NCBI GenBank assembly: GCA_902728285.1
Contig: CACVBU010000522.1
Span: 94,509 to 158,508, forward strand
Length of the DNA stretch: 64,000 bases
Source of the DNA: Clytia hemisphaerica
Lineage: Eukaryota > Cnidaria > Hydrozoa > Leptothecata > Clytiidae
Reading direction: 5' to 3'
The notes beneath the pieces are model-generated. The model did no database searches. It had not been told where the DNA came from and saw only the letters and a program-made list of their open reading frames with translations. Position numbers and translations under genes: made by a program. This document shows positions 1-10,738 of the stretch, one piece after another. Numbering within the stretch: the first letter of the stretch is position 1; each line of letters begins with the position of its first letter.

Positions 1-27
1 CTCATTCGGGGCTTTAAACTCAATGGT

Positions 28-930
28 TTACACAGTACTTTTAGGTTCTTGTCGTATGAAACGCAAGTTTGCTCCGTCTGCTGACTCAACACTTTTTCTA
101 CATTTAGCACAACAAAAGCGTTTCCAAAATTTCCAAATATACGGCGAGAAGAATATGTAAACAATCGCATCACATGACATTCCAATCATATAAGAACAAT
201 AGATATAGGTCGCCATGGAAACCGGAAAGCAGATGTTCCGTGCTAAATATACGGTACCAATAAAATCTGGAAGAGCCACTAACATGATAAAAGACAGTAC
301 TATAAGAGCTGGAACGTAGAAATGTTTCTTTTTCCGGCGTCTCATTAATCCGGAACTCATCCGGTAAACGTGACAGTTGTTTCTTCTTAACCGTAAGAAG
401 ATATATCCATAAATACAAGTGCTCAAAATTATAAAAACGGATTCAAAAATCGGATAAAAATACAAGAAAATAATCCGGTTAGTATATTCTCGTTCAGGTA
501 GATCTATCAACAATACTCCAAACGACAATAGAGCACAAACCAGCCAACAAGAAAGCAGTAATATTTTAGTATAACGATATTTCCAATAGACTGGGTAGAC
601 AATATTTAGCCTGACTTCCATAAAGCGATCGATGGTCATGTAAATCATGGATAGGAAATAATGTAAACAAACAGTCGAGTATTGAATTGTTTGTATGTAG
701 TAGGCAGCTCGGCTTAATCCACATTCTAACAAAATATGCCAGAGGAGTCCAGTAAAAACAAAAACGATTTCAATCAAACTCAAATTGACCAGATACAGCA
801 GATGGCTTTTGTTGGAGTAACAACGTCTGAATTTGTATAAGAAGTAAATCCCAGTAGAATGTAAAATCAAGGGTATAGCTTTGAACGCAATCTCCAAGTA
901 TAGTGTATGTCCAGGAAATTTTACCAGCAT
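28..930 (-). CDS. Intronless rhodopsin-type (class A) 7-TM receptor, paralogue 1
   Basis: A 300-residue single-exon reading frame with about seven hydrophobic segments. A DRF triplet at the end of TM3 (in 'YMTIDRFMEV') stands in for the class A DRY motif. TM7 reads 'DAIVYIFFSPYIW', a degenerate NPxxY followed by a basic, Cys-rich tail (RFCCAKCRK). Basic residues dominate the third cytoplasmic loop (MRRRKKKH). The extracellular N-terminus is very short, as in small orphan receptors. It would sit in the plasma membrane and couple to G proteins; the ligand cannot be deduced. It is related in layout to the receptors at 4856-5683 and 15833-16657 but clearly more diverged. The 7-TM family assignment is confident; belonging to a named subfamily is not claimed. 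Confidence 0.85.
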   Translation of the reverse strand: MLVKFPGHTLYLEIAFKAIPLILHSTGIYFLYKFRRCYSNKSHLLYLVNLSLIEIVFVFTGLLWHILLECGLSRAAYYIQTIQYSTVCLHYFLSMIYMTIDRFMEVRLNIVYPVYWKYRYTKILLLSCWLVCALLSFGVLLIDLPEREYTNRIIFLYFYPIFESVFIILSTCIYGYIFLRLRRNNCHVYRMSSGLMRRRKKKHFYVPALIVLSFIMLVALPDFIGTVYLARNICFPVSMATYIYCSYMIGMSCDAIVYIFFSPYIWKFWKRFCCAKCRKSVESADGANLRFIRQEPKSTV

Positions 931-1168
931 TTTAACAAACTACCGCTTATTATAAATATGTTTTTAAATTTATCTACAAAATGAACTTTAGCAAATCTTC
1001 ACCATTTCATGAGAAAAGCAAGAGAACTCATCAATACTTATTTAGCTTGCAAACACAAACAACGGATAGAAAGAAAATTTGACCAAATGTAAAAGCTGCT
1101 TTAATATTGAAAATAAAACAAACAAATTAAAAAATAAAAAAGCTATGGAACAGCAATGTTCAATTATC

Positions 1169-1369
1169 TACACGCTTTTATAAGAACAATTTTGTTAAGA
1201 ACAATAAGGCTCAAAATCGCCAATAAAATTTGGGTGAAAACCTAAAATTTCTAGATTTTACCCTTAAAAGTTGGAACAGGATGAGAACAATTTGTCGCTC
1301 ATACTGCAAAAAGAATAACATCCAAGCCTCAAGAAAAATTTACTGGTTCTTATAAAAAGAAGAATGTAC
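1169..1369. repeat. Diverged copy of the ACACGTTTTT inverted-repeat family
   Basis: Begins TACACGCTTTTATAAGAAC and ends in a reverse-complement-like GGTTCTTATAAAAAG...TGTACA. It contains the TAAGAACA motifs typical of the better copies at 2564-2825 and 52660-52906. Terminal match is degraded, so it is an old copy. Confidence 0.5.
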
Positions 1370-2563
1370 ACAAAGCTACAAAGCTTGCTTGGTTTAAGTT
1401 GACTTATGCTCAAGTTTGATTATTTTATATTACTACGGAAACTTTCTTTTAAAAAGTATGCTCCATTAGTTAAGAAGATCGACAAACCAATTTTATGATG
1501 AAAATTTTCCATACCCCAACGACTTCAATTTCTAGTGCTAGAACAAAATATAATTAAAAAGATGAAAGATAAAAGATATGATTTCTAGGCTGTCAAAATT
1601 CGCTTATCAATTAGAGCATTATGAAATCGAAATCGATATCCAATATCATATCGACTTAACGACAAATTAACATTAATCAGACGGTGAAATATCATAAGAA
1701 AGACATTTTTAGAAGATATTCTCGAACCCTTTGTGCACTATCTTGTAGATACATGAGATTTTTCATGAGATCAAGTGAAGTTGTTCAGTCACAGCTGAAC
1801 TAATCGTTTTTATTTATTCATCACATTGAAAATGATATCTTTATCTAGCTTACGACCTGAACGCATACAAGATATAAAAACTGTATTCGAATCCCCGGTA
1901 TATCAGAAAGCAAGGAGTTGTACCTCTTATACTGAAAAAGCAAAACTAATAAAAGAACTTCTCAAAAGCTGCTCTCGCACGGCTTGGGGGAGGGGAAATT
2001 GTGTTTGTTTTTTTTAATGCTGCGTAGACAAAAGGTAGGAAATTCGTTAAGTAATGTCCTTTAACACGTTTTTCTTTTATCAGAGACAGTTGACCGTTTT
2101 TCAATTTTTACAAATTATACAGGGTAATTTCTTAATTATTGCAGGAGCTGCTTATCAGCCTTGACTTCCTTTCTATAATTCACTTGCCAAGTGAACGTTC
2201 CTTCGCCCGGGTCAACCCATGCCATTTATGAGGGGGAATTTGGTACCACATTCTGTTACAAGGGTGTGGGGAGATATGCCTGGCTATGTGGTGTGTGTCC
2301 TGAGTCGTTCGAGTATAGCTATATCCCCCATCTTTAATCGGTGCTTTTAGAAAATTGGTGCCCTAAATGGAGGCACTCCTCGATATGGGTTAATTTATGA
2401 CTCATTGAAACTTTTTGTTTGAAAATGCTTTGACCAACATCCAGTACCACTCTCAAAAAACCCCCGATCGAAGTTTTTGTTTGGTTGGGAGATCGAGACG
2501 CTGTCCCTAAGGTTTATATTAAGCTCAACTCAACAGTGGGTCAGCACAATTTTAAAGGTGTGG

Positions 2564-2825
2564 TATACGTTTTCTTTATAAGAACATCCAAAATGTTTGA
2601 AGCCTTCGGATGTTCTTCAACTTTTTGAGTTTTAGGCCTAAAAAATGTTTTTAACATGTTCTTATTTTCGCCATTTTTTGAGTATTTTTGTCCCTTTTCT
2701 CAAGTAATTGGGTGTTTAAGAGTCCGCGACGCCTTAAATGTTCTCAACTTGTTCTTAACATTTTGGCCATCGAGGCCTTATGTTCTTATACCCCTATAGT
2801 TTGTTCTTATAAAAAAGCGTGTATA
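2564..2825. mobile_element. MITE, ACACGTTTTT family
   Basis: Terminal inverted repeat reads about TATACGTTTTCTTTATAAGA on the left and TTCTTATAAAAAAGCGTGTA on the right. It has no coding capacity. The inner sequence is the reverse complement of the copy at 52660-52906 (shared segments around GTTCTTAACATTTTGGCCAT). A TA duplication at each edge is compatible with a Tc1/mariner-type mover, which is inference from the edges only. Confidence 0.7.
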
Positions 2826-3833
2826 AGGTCACAAAATGTTAACCAGGATTTTTTGAACAAAGACTTTATTTCTTTCGTCCAAAACGAAACTAGAAACGAT
2901 GCGAAATTAGAATTTCAACAAGAGACTTGACAATGGTAACTTTAATATATGTGTTGCCCTTTTAGAAGGTAACATGTCTCTAAAATTCGTTCTAACGCGT
3001 TGTAGTATTGATAATGAGCTATATTTCAGACAACTACAGAACGACCAAATCTAGAAATTCGCGACTGAAATCCTTACTCTTCCTAACTAAACAACCAAAG
3101 TGATGACGCAAATGCAAGCATGGCCAGAGCCACATAATTCGTAATTTGTGGTTAAACTTTAATTCATGATATTCATGATGTAATCTTTTCGTTGATTGAC
3201 ACTCCGAATCAAAACATTTGGCCGCCATTATTGGTGGCAAAACAAATGCGTTCCCCAATGTTTTCCAAGCAAGTACCCCCGGAAAAAATTAAGATTAATA
3301 CAGAAGTCCAAATACTCCAAATCAAAGAAAAAACTCTTTGATTGAAATTCTTTAATTATCTGCAATAGATTTTCAAAAGATATTTAATTCTATTATATTA
3401 CGTCACAAGATATTAAGCTTTCTTTTTCGTAAACCCCCCGTTTCAATACAAAATAGGTTAGCGGGACAATTCTTTTGCCACCAATAATGGCGGCAAAGTT
3501 GTTACGTTACATCTATTATTTAGGCGCAAAGATTACATCATGAATATCACTCAAAGTCAATACCAAAAACTCCGAAAACACGTCTCTAAAGTAGTGCACG
3601 CCAGTTAGAGCATAATACGTCAGAACTGAACAAACATCCTACCCTAAAAGCACATGACATTAATATTGGATAATGTCAAATTCTACATCAATCAACAACT
3701 TCAGAAGACTTCGATCAACCGCGATAAACCTTTACATTATTAATAAACTCAAATCCTGAACTACTGAGGAAGCGTATGACGTGCCATATAAAAGCTAAGC
3801 GCTAGGACAATGGATAGCCAGTTCTTAGACTAG

Positions 3834-4188
3834 TACACGTTTTTTTTTTATTAGAACACCTAAAATTTGGCTGAGCCTGGATGTGCTTATTTTTTTTAGC
3901 AATTTTCAGCCTAAAATGTTCTTAATTTTTCAGACTACTCTAAATCGACAATATGATACAAAATAAAGAGCACTTAAATTTGGCAAAATTTGGACAATAT
4001 TTGACTCTCGAATTTTGAAGATCCACCCCTAAATTCGGTTAAAACTGCTTAAAAAGAGGGAAAAATTGTAGTTTCTTGTCATTTTTCCAAACTGAGGCTG
4101 GGCATGTTCTTAAGATGTTCTTAATTTTTCGACGAATTTCAGACTATATGTTCTTATAAACTAGGTTCTAATAAAAGAAAAACGTTTA
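3834..4188. mobile_element. MITE, ACACGTTTTT family, longer variant
   Basis: Left end TACACGTTTTTTTTTTATTA and right end TTCTAATAAAAGAAAAACGT are near-inverted repeats. The centre keeps the family's 'GTTCTTAATTTTT' motifs but is about 100 bp longer than other copies. Non-coding. Confidence 0.6.
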
Positions 4189-4855
4189 GAGCTGAAACTT
4201 GAAGAGACCTGTAACATCCTTGAAGATGAATTGTTGAAACTGTTAGTAACTGGGATTGGATTAACTTATTGATTTAGTTGGATAATTATTTAGAATTGTT
4301 AATTGCTTGGTATTGAACTTTGTGCCTTATTGGAAACTGTAAGACAATCCACAGGTGATTCTGGTTTGTTCGTAAACTATATATTATTCTCTTGAAGTTA
4401 TAAAGAATATCTTATGTTAACTCATGTATAATGACTACTATTCTTAGAACCCCTGCTTTCCGGAGTCGCAAATTCAACCCAGAATCGGCATAATAATAGT
4501 ATATAGTGATTATCAATATAACGATCCTTAGGTAGGGAATTTCTTATGCATAATGCTTCAAAATTGATGCTGGCTAAGTTCCGCTTTTTCGGGGAGCAGT
4601 CGAGCCCAGACAAACAACCAATTGTAATTCAGCTTATCACTTCCTTTTTATTTGTGTCTTGTGCATTCCTTTTGTTTTTTATTTTTTTATTTCTTTCTTC
4701 CAAAATGTATATTGGGTTTTTGTTACAGATCGTCATGGTTAGTCGCTAGTTTGTATTTTCTTCAGTGCATATAACTTCACTATAGTTCTCTGAGATTTTG
4801 ATTAAGTAACATATTTGATATTTCATTAGCATGGGTATTTCAACCATAAACAGTC

Positions 4856-5683
4856 TTAACGACATGCCACCAATTCTTTAATATGCTTTCTGATGACAGG
4901 TGTCAGTAGAATATACACAAGAGCGTTCACTGCAGCACTGAGTCCAGTACAAATACGAAGATAGGGTAAAATGTTCAAAATGATTCTCCTCCCCCCGTTC
5001 ATCATCAAAACGATATTGCAAAGATTAGGCACAACAATCAATAGAATGTAACTACAAACAATAATGAAAGGCGCTTTAAAATTCTTCACTGATAACTGCC
5101 GTCTGTTTGTATTATTTTGTTTTGGGGAGTTTCCATTTGATACCAACCGTCTTTGTGAATTTAACTTCCAAAATATATAGCTGTAGCAAATGATGTTTTG
5201 GCATAAGAAAAATACCATGATAACAGGGTACATATACACAAAACAGAAATAAAACATTTTCTCGTAATCAAAATTGGGTACGAATATGATTAAAGGTATT
5301 GTGATAGCGCAGTTTACAACAAAAGTTCCAATTAACAATTTTTTAGTGTATGAATCATTCCAGTGTAGATTGTACTTTATGCCAAGGTAAACACGGAAAA
5401 AGCGGTCAAATGTCATGTAAATGAGGCCTATGCATAATTCGGTAACCATGGTAATCATCATAATGGCGTCAAAACGATCGGGGAGTACAATGAGGGTATC
5501 AAAGACTTTTATTGACAGTATAAGTATATATAACATACTGAGATGGGTCAGAAAATAAACGATGGTTCGATTCTCAAACGATTTTCTTGCTTTGAATAAC
5601 ATGAAAAGACCAAACAGTTGTAGTAGCAAGGCTGTAGTGTTGGTTATAGCTCCGAATATAAAGGTTACGTTTGCAACACCCAT
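4856..5683 (-). CDS. Intronless class A 7-TM receptor, paralogue 2
   Basis: A 275-residue single-exon frame starting MGVANVTF. It has seven hydrophobic segments, DRF in 'YMTFDRFFRVYLGIKYN' after TM3, and 'NALVYILLTPVIRKH' in TM7 (NPxxY-like). An N-glycosylation-type site (NVT) lies at the N-terminus. It is strongly similar to the receptor at 15833-16657: TM3, the second loop and TM7 are almost identical, and nucleotide identity extends to the last codons of both genes, pointing to a recent duplication. TM2, extracellular loops and the third cytoplasmic loop (SNGNSPKQNNTNRR here) differ. Acts at the plasma membrane; ligand unknown. Confidence 0.87.
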   Translation of the reverse strand: MGVANVTFIFGAITNTTALLLQLFGLFMLFKARKSFENRTIVYFLTHLSMLYILILSIKVFDTLIVLPDRFDAIMMITMVTELCIGLIYMTFDRFFRVYLGIKYNLHWNDSYTKKLLIGTFVVNCAITIPLIIFVPNFDYEKMFYFCFVYMYPVIMVFFLCQNIICYSYIFWKLNSQRRLVSNGNSPKQNNTNRRQLSVKNFKAPFIIVCSYILLIVVPNLCNIVLMMNGGRRIILNILPYLRICTGLSAAVNALVYILLTPVIRKHIKELVACR

Positions 5684-6872
5684 GTCTCATTCGAACAGTG
5701 TTCCGAGAAAAATTGGCAAAGTTCGTTTCACAGTTTATTTCTTTATGATAAGATTTGATTTTTTTTTGAAAAATATGTTTTAAAAATTATTATTTGTTTA
5801 TTTTTGAGTGTCTAATTAAAAAATCTTGGTTTGAAAAAATTAATTAAATATTCAATCATTTAACGCAGGTGAAATGTTTAACCCTTTCGGTGCCACAACT
5901 ATTTTAAAATTTCTATTTAAAAAAATGGCCAGCTCATTCTTTAGATCTAAAGGAAGGGACAGCTCGTCCGATGTTGTGTTGGATAGCCGGTTGTACACGT
6001 TTTTTAATAAGGAACCTTAACTTGGCTCCGAGCCTGGGGTTCCTTATCCAGTTCCTTATTTACTAAGCTGCTAAGATTGGATTTGCTAAGTATGTGACTT
6101 ATGTATAAGTATAACAATGAACTGAAATGCAAAAAGAGACGTTTATTGAACGTTGTTTCGTCAACATTTTGTTATCTTTGTGTTTAGGCTTTGTAAATAT
6201 GCGCAAATTCAAGTTTAACTCTCTGTGGCTTGACTTGTTTTGTTATTCTCAGCCTGAGCAGTTCCTAAACAATTCCTTATTTTTCGGACCATTTTGATAG
6301 CCTCAACTTCCTTATAATCGTGTTCCTTATAAAAAAAAACGTGTACATATTGGAAAATCCTGTTTCCATTTTTGATTCTCCAATTAAAAAATGGCCATTT
6401 TATTTCAATTTTTTCACAAAAGGCTTTCAAAATTTCAAACCAAATTCAGAAAAAAATATATGAATGATGTATTCAAAGTTTTCTTGAATTGAGCGAGGAG
6501 ATATAATTAACAATGATCGTATCTTTAACCGATACACTATACGTGAAAAATACAGTATTTTTTCTAGTTAGCAATAGTTTTTTTGATTGTTGTTAACAAC
6601 CCTCTTTTATCGAATGTTCTCCTCAAATTCAATAGGTATAAATAATTCAACACTGATTAATAAGTAGAATAATTTTATTTCAAGTGAAAATGATACGAAA
6701 AAGTGGTTTTTAGGTGAAAAATACGTATCATAAATCTATCAAAATTCAAATGAAGATAACATGAAAAATCAGTAGATTTGTTAATGAAAAGGCTTACAAA
6801 GACTATTTGAAGCGAGGTCTGAAAGAAGAATAAACGAAAAAATCGATGGTAAAAATCCATGGATAATACACG
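5684..6872. other. Intergenic between receptor and fibrinogen-domain gene
   Basis: Contains one repeat copy at 5994-6345 and a TATA-like TATAAATA at 6637-6644 upstream of the fibrinogen-domain gene. That box is about 230 bp before the ATG, so its role as that gene's core promoter is only possible. Otherwise nothing recognised. Confidence 0.5.
5994..6345. mobile_element. MITE, ACACGTTTTT family, TTCCTTAT variant
   Basis: Left end TACACGTTTTTTAATAAGGA and right end TTCCTTATAAAAAAAAACGT are close inverted repeats bordered by TA. Inside, nearly every family motif GTTCTTA is replaced by GTTCCTTA, so this is a distinct subfamily in which the substitution occurs in many positions together. Confidence 0.7.
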
Positions 6873-7967
6873 ATGGAAATTGTGACTCCAATTTGTTTCC
6901 TGTTTACAATTTTGTTATATTTTGACTGTGTGCTTGGTTTGACATATGAATGTGATCCTACAGATGTACTGTTTACAAAATCTCGAACCGGACTAGAAAT
7001 CTTCAGTACCGAATCTCTCGCGCTGGATGAACAGGTTGTGGCAACTTCACCTTCCAATTGTTTCAATCAATGTAGAAATAAAGGAAATGCATGTAAATCA
7101 GCGACGTTCTTCGATGATACCAACGCATGTCATTTAAAAAACATCAGCAGACTCACTATAACCACCAAAATAAAACATTCACCGTCAGCTCAGTATTTTG
7201 AGAAGCGAGACTGTGATGTGGATTTTGACTCTAAAATCAAGTTTATCTCTTTGGTAAAGAATGCGACTGATTGTAAAGATATCTCAAAGAAAGGTTGGTC
7301 AATGGATGGTGTTTATGGAGTTGAAATCCCTGAAGAACCATCTATGTATCGGTCAATTCGTTGCAGAATGTCCCTTCTTGATGGTGGATGGACAGTAGTC
7401 CAAAGACGCAAATACGGTGATATCACTTTCGATAAATCATGGAACGAGTACAAAGCTGGCTTCGGTGATTTATCCAAAGATTTTTGGTACGGCAACGAAA
7501 AACTACATCAACTATCAAAACCCAACACCGATAATGAAATCATTTTCGAGCTTGAAAGCTACGATGGTATTTTCTATTACCCTTTTTACGATGGATTCAA
7601 TATCGGTGACGACGACAGTAAATATGAGATCAATATTGGTGCATATCAACACGTGTACGGACCAGCGTTACCTCCGTTTCCATATGAAACACCACGTGCA
7701 GATGGATTTGATATGGTTTATTATAACGGGATGAAATTTTCAACATTCGATTCTGATAATGATGCAAGAGGCAGTCAACATAAACCATGTTCAGAAGCTT
7801 TTAAAAATACTGGTTGGTGGTATAAAAATTGTGCTATGTGTCACTTGAATAGTGTATTTGGCACACCGATTGGTGCTTACCAGGGTATAAGATGGGAACA
7901 GATAACTGACCGAAGTAGCAAAACACGGCCACTGAAATCATCCGCCATCTTGATTCGAAAGCGCTAG
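6873..7967 (+). CDS. Secreted PAN/apple + fibrinogen-like (FReD) protein, intronless
   Basis: A 364-residue single-exon frame. Residues 1-22 are a hydrophobic signal peptide ending near VLG/LTY. Residues 27-114 carry six cysteines (27, 63, 67, 74, 86, 114) in a PAN/apple-like spacing. Residues 134-364 are a fibrinogen-related domain: DGGWTVVQRR at 170-179, a Trp/Tyr block with GFGDLSKDFWYGNE near 196-209, the calcium-site-like STFDSDND at 290-297, and the closing CSEAF...GWWYKNC motif near 306-320. FReD proteins bind acetylated sugars or protein partners outside the cell, and in invertebrates often act in immunity or adhesion; which applies here is not visible. It is complete and without frame damage, unlike the relative at 21346-22218. 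The ATG is the first in frame with a signal peptide. Confidence 0.9.
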   Translation: MEIVTPICFLFTILLYFDCVLGLTYECDPTDVLFTKSRTGLEIFSTESLALDEQVVATSPSNCFNQCRNKGNACKSATFFDDTNACHLKNISRLTITTKIKHSPSAQYFEKRDCDVDFDSKIKFISLVKNATDCKDISKKGWSMDGVYGVEIPEEPSMYRSIRCRMSLLDGGWTVVQRRKYGDITFDKSWNEYKAGFGDLSKDFWYGNEKLHQLSKPNTDNEIIFELESYDGIFYYPFYDGFNIGDDDSKYEINIGAYQHVYGPALPPFPYETPRADGFDMVYYNGMKFSTFDSDNDARGSQHKPCSEAFKNTGWWYKNCAMCHLNSVFGTPIGAYQGIRWEQITDRSSKTRPLKSSAILIRKR

Positions 7968-8674
7968 ACATCAACGTTATTTTCACATGTGCTAATTGAA
8001 AATTAGATCGGTAGTATGAAGGTTCCGATCACAGACTTGCACCACCATGGACTGTGCTCGAATCCCAAGCATTCGAACAAGTTCTACGGTCATTGATTTC
8101 CAAGCCCGAAGGGCTAGACTCGAGACTCTTGGATGAGAAATAAAGCCATTTATTTCCAATCCAGAACGGCCGCGCGTGGTTTTCACACAAACGCTGGATT
8201 GAAAGTAAAAATGCAGTCCTCAAAAACAAAAGAACCACTAAATACAATCCGTCGTCATGATTGCGGCGCGTTCTAGGCATGTTCTGGATGGAAAATAAGT
8301 GGCTTCACTTTTTGTTGCCTGGGAAAGGATAGAGATTCTACTCCAGCCCTTCGGGCGTTAAACTCAATGTCTATGGTCCCTTTAGCCTTATTAACCTTAC
8401 TCAATAACTCGGAATTTCTTTAATCTGAGCAAATCACTGTTCCCCGTGCGTGTTCGAGTTAAGGAGACTCAATTGTAGCAGAATAATCAGTTTTTCGGTC
8501 AACAGTGAATTGAGTAACGAATGAAGCAAAGTAACTGATGAGCAAGCTATTATTTTCAGTTGTATATAAAATGTACTGAAACACTATTAATTGAATCAAT
8601 TTTTTTAATGATGAACTCATGGAAATTATTCATTTTCTTGGAAACAAGTTTTTGATGAAATCTTGTTATATATA
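7968..8674. other. Intergenic with a 5'-CAATG-ended inverted-repeat element
   Basis: Holds the small element at 8091-8369 and, after it, a stretch (about 8400-8480, with TGTTCCCCGTGCGTGTTCGA) that recurs in diverged form at about 18590-18680 in the same orientation. No gene recognised. Confidence 0.5.
8091..8369. mobile_element. MITE with CAATG...AGCCCGAAGGGCTAGA ends, copy 1
   Basis: Left arm contains AAGCCCGAAGGGCTAGACTC and right arm CCAGCCCTTCGGGC, bordered by CATTG and CAATG. The same ends and the inner GTGAAGCC/AAAAAGTG segment recur at 18116-18459. No coding potential. Confidence 0.65.
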
Positions 8675-10601
8675 CAGGTACGAGCCGGGAAGTATCTTAT
8701 CCATTTGGTGGACTAACTTTCTTCGGGTTTTTCTTGAACCTTATGGTAATAAGAATATTTTAAGCTTCTGGGCCACCTGGATTTCTCACCTGGGTATCCA
8801 TAATGGCGGATTTTTGGTCATGTGACCCCCGTAGGCAAAACTGAAAATTCTTCCAACCCAAATATAGGCATATCATATATCAATCGATTGGAAATTTGAT
8901 ACTGATTAATTTTGAAATACAAAGTTGGGTCCGAAAACTTTCCTATCTCGAGATATAAATCACTTTCGTTTTCTCAGGTTTGGCTGCAGTTGTAGGCGGG
9001 CTTTCATGGAGTGAGGCAATTCTTTTAGTCATATCTCAAGAAATATGCTTTTAAACATATCAAAACTTTATGTGCTCCTAGAAAAGCATTAAAATTGTTT
9101 GTGCAAATTTTCAAAAATTTTGCAGTAAAAATGTGTATTTTACAGACTAGAGTACAATTTTCTTACTGTCGAAAAAAGATCTTTTTCTCTCAAAATTGGT
9201 CTTTTTGTCTGAAATGAATTAGTGAAATGATGCTTAATAAGGTTTAGAGCCACTCGATTCCTCATATTATACTCAGAGAGGTACCTGGGGAATATATAAG
9301 GGCTAAGTGTGTCTGGTCAGCACTTTATAAGCATGTTTTTTTGGTAAGATTTGATCCAAAAAACGGTAAAACTTACAAGCTATTACTCAAATATTTGACA
9401 AAGTCTCTCATTGTATCTCGACATTAAACAAAGTTGAACCTTATTCTTTAGTTTGACACATGCAAAGAATCAAGAATACATGTAAATCGCTGTGTGTACT
9501 TTACAGACCAGAATTAAGTGCTTCTAGGTGGTTATATTGCCCTAAAATGTTTAGACTTACCACGGAAAAACCCGAGCTGGAGATTTTACTGAAATAAAAT
9601 CCGTCAAGATCCTCTAATTCCTATATCTTTATTATTGAAGATAGTGTAGCCTGTCTTTGAGACTTCGAGAAGTGCTTAGAACTTCCAGAACTGCGTAGCT
9701 ACATAAGCATAAAATTTTTGGTGAAATTAGTCTGGCTTTGAGACCACTAAGCCATGATAGCTTTGTATGCGCCAGACATCAGACTTTGAATTATTTTCCT
9801 AAAAAAGTACAAAGCCCCAAAGTTTTTATTTCTTGCAAGCTTGCTAGACACTAGCACAGATTTGTCGCACAGTCACTGAACGGCCTGTAGAGTTTCTGTC
9901 CACCCTACGACCATCTCATGGTATGGGTTGGTCCTAGCAAAGTAGCATTTACTTTTCATTAAGTGAAACACAGCACCGAGTTGGAGTTAGTCCTGATCTC
10001 CTAGACGACGGTCAATACTTGGTACACTACTGCGCCTTCACATGGGATAAATCATAACTGGACGTCTATCTTCCATTGTGTCTTTGAAGCGAGCTTCGTT
10101 GCCGCCCGTATTTTTAAATTGGTATAAAAAATCCGTTGATATTCCGTCACAATGCTATTTCGTTGAATTACTTAGGTAAAATGATTGATAGATAGCTTGA
10201 TAGTTTGAAAATCTATATATTTAATATGCTAAAACGTGTGTGTTTACAACGTTTCGTTTTTATAAAAAGTTTTCGAAAATCTAACAAAGCTCTACAAAGC
10301 CTCCTCTTCATGGCGTTGAACTTTTTTCTCCTTTCTTTAATAAAATCCAAATCTTATCATCAATCAGCAGCTATCTTTCTTCCGTTGGGTTTTTTTTAGA
10401 TGTATAGTGATTTGCTGGATTGGGACACGCAGCGTGCGACGCTGCGCATACAGCTAGTTACTCTCAAAGTCACAAAATAATTATTTTCAATTTTTTTTAT
10501 ACGCTGAAATGGAGAATTTCAACTGCGTGTATACTTTTGAATCACTTTTGTCATTCCAATAGCATACCGTAGCGAATCTAAAAATAGACATTGATTTTTC
10601 T

Positions 10602-10738
10602 GTTTGACCGAAATTCAATCCCGTCAACCTTTGCGTCAATTATGCTTGCACGCAAATTACACTCAGTTACAAAGAAAAAGTAATAAATTTCACTCTTGAA
10701 TTAAAACTAAAAAGGATTGTGGGATTGAATTTCGGTCA
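10602..10738. repeat. Short inverted repeat inside the large element
   Basis: TTGACCGAAATTCAATCCC near 10602-10620 is matched in reverse complement near 10719-10738. A second overlapping pair (GGAGTTTTTACAAG near 10751 and CTTGTAAAAACTCC near 10873) follows. Possibly one or two nested miniature elements; extents uncertain. Confidence 0.4.

Larger units (their letters stand above)
931..4855. other. Intergenic, no supported gene; several small repeat copies
   Basis: No convincing coding region. A short plus-strand frame at 1826-2017 (63 residues, start MKMISLSSLRPERIQD) has somewhat protein-like composition but no splice context or family match, so it is not called. The block at about 2195-2520 is richer in G+C than its surroundings, has no reading frame and no RNA family I recognise. 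Copies of the TA-flanked ACACGTTTTT repeat family lie at 1169-1369, 2564-2825 and 3834-4188. Confidence 0.5.

Noticed and set aside
1826..2017. 63-residue plus-strand frame starting MKMISLSSLRPERIQD
   Set aside because: Composition is protein-like but there are no splice sites, partner exons or family match. A decayed gene piece is possible but unsupported.
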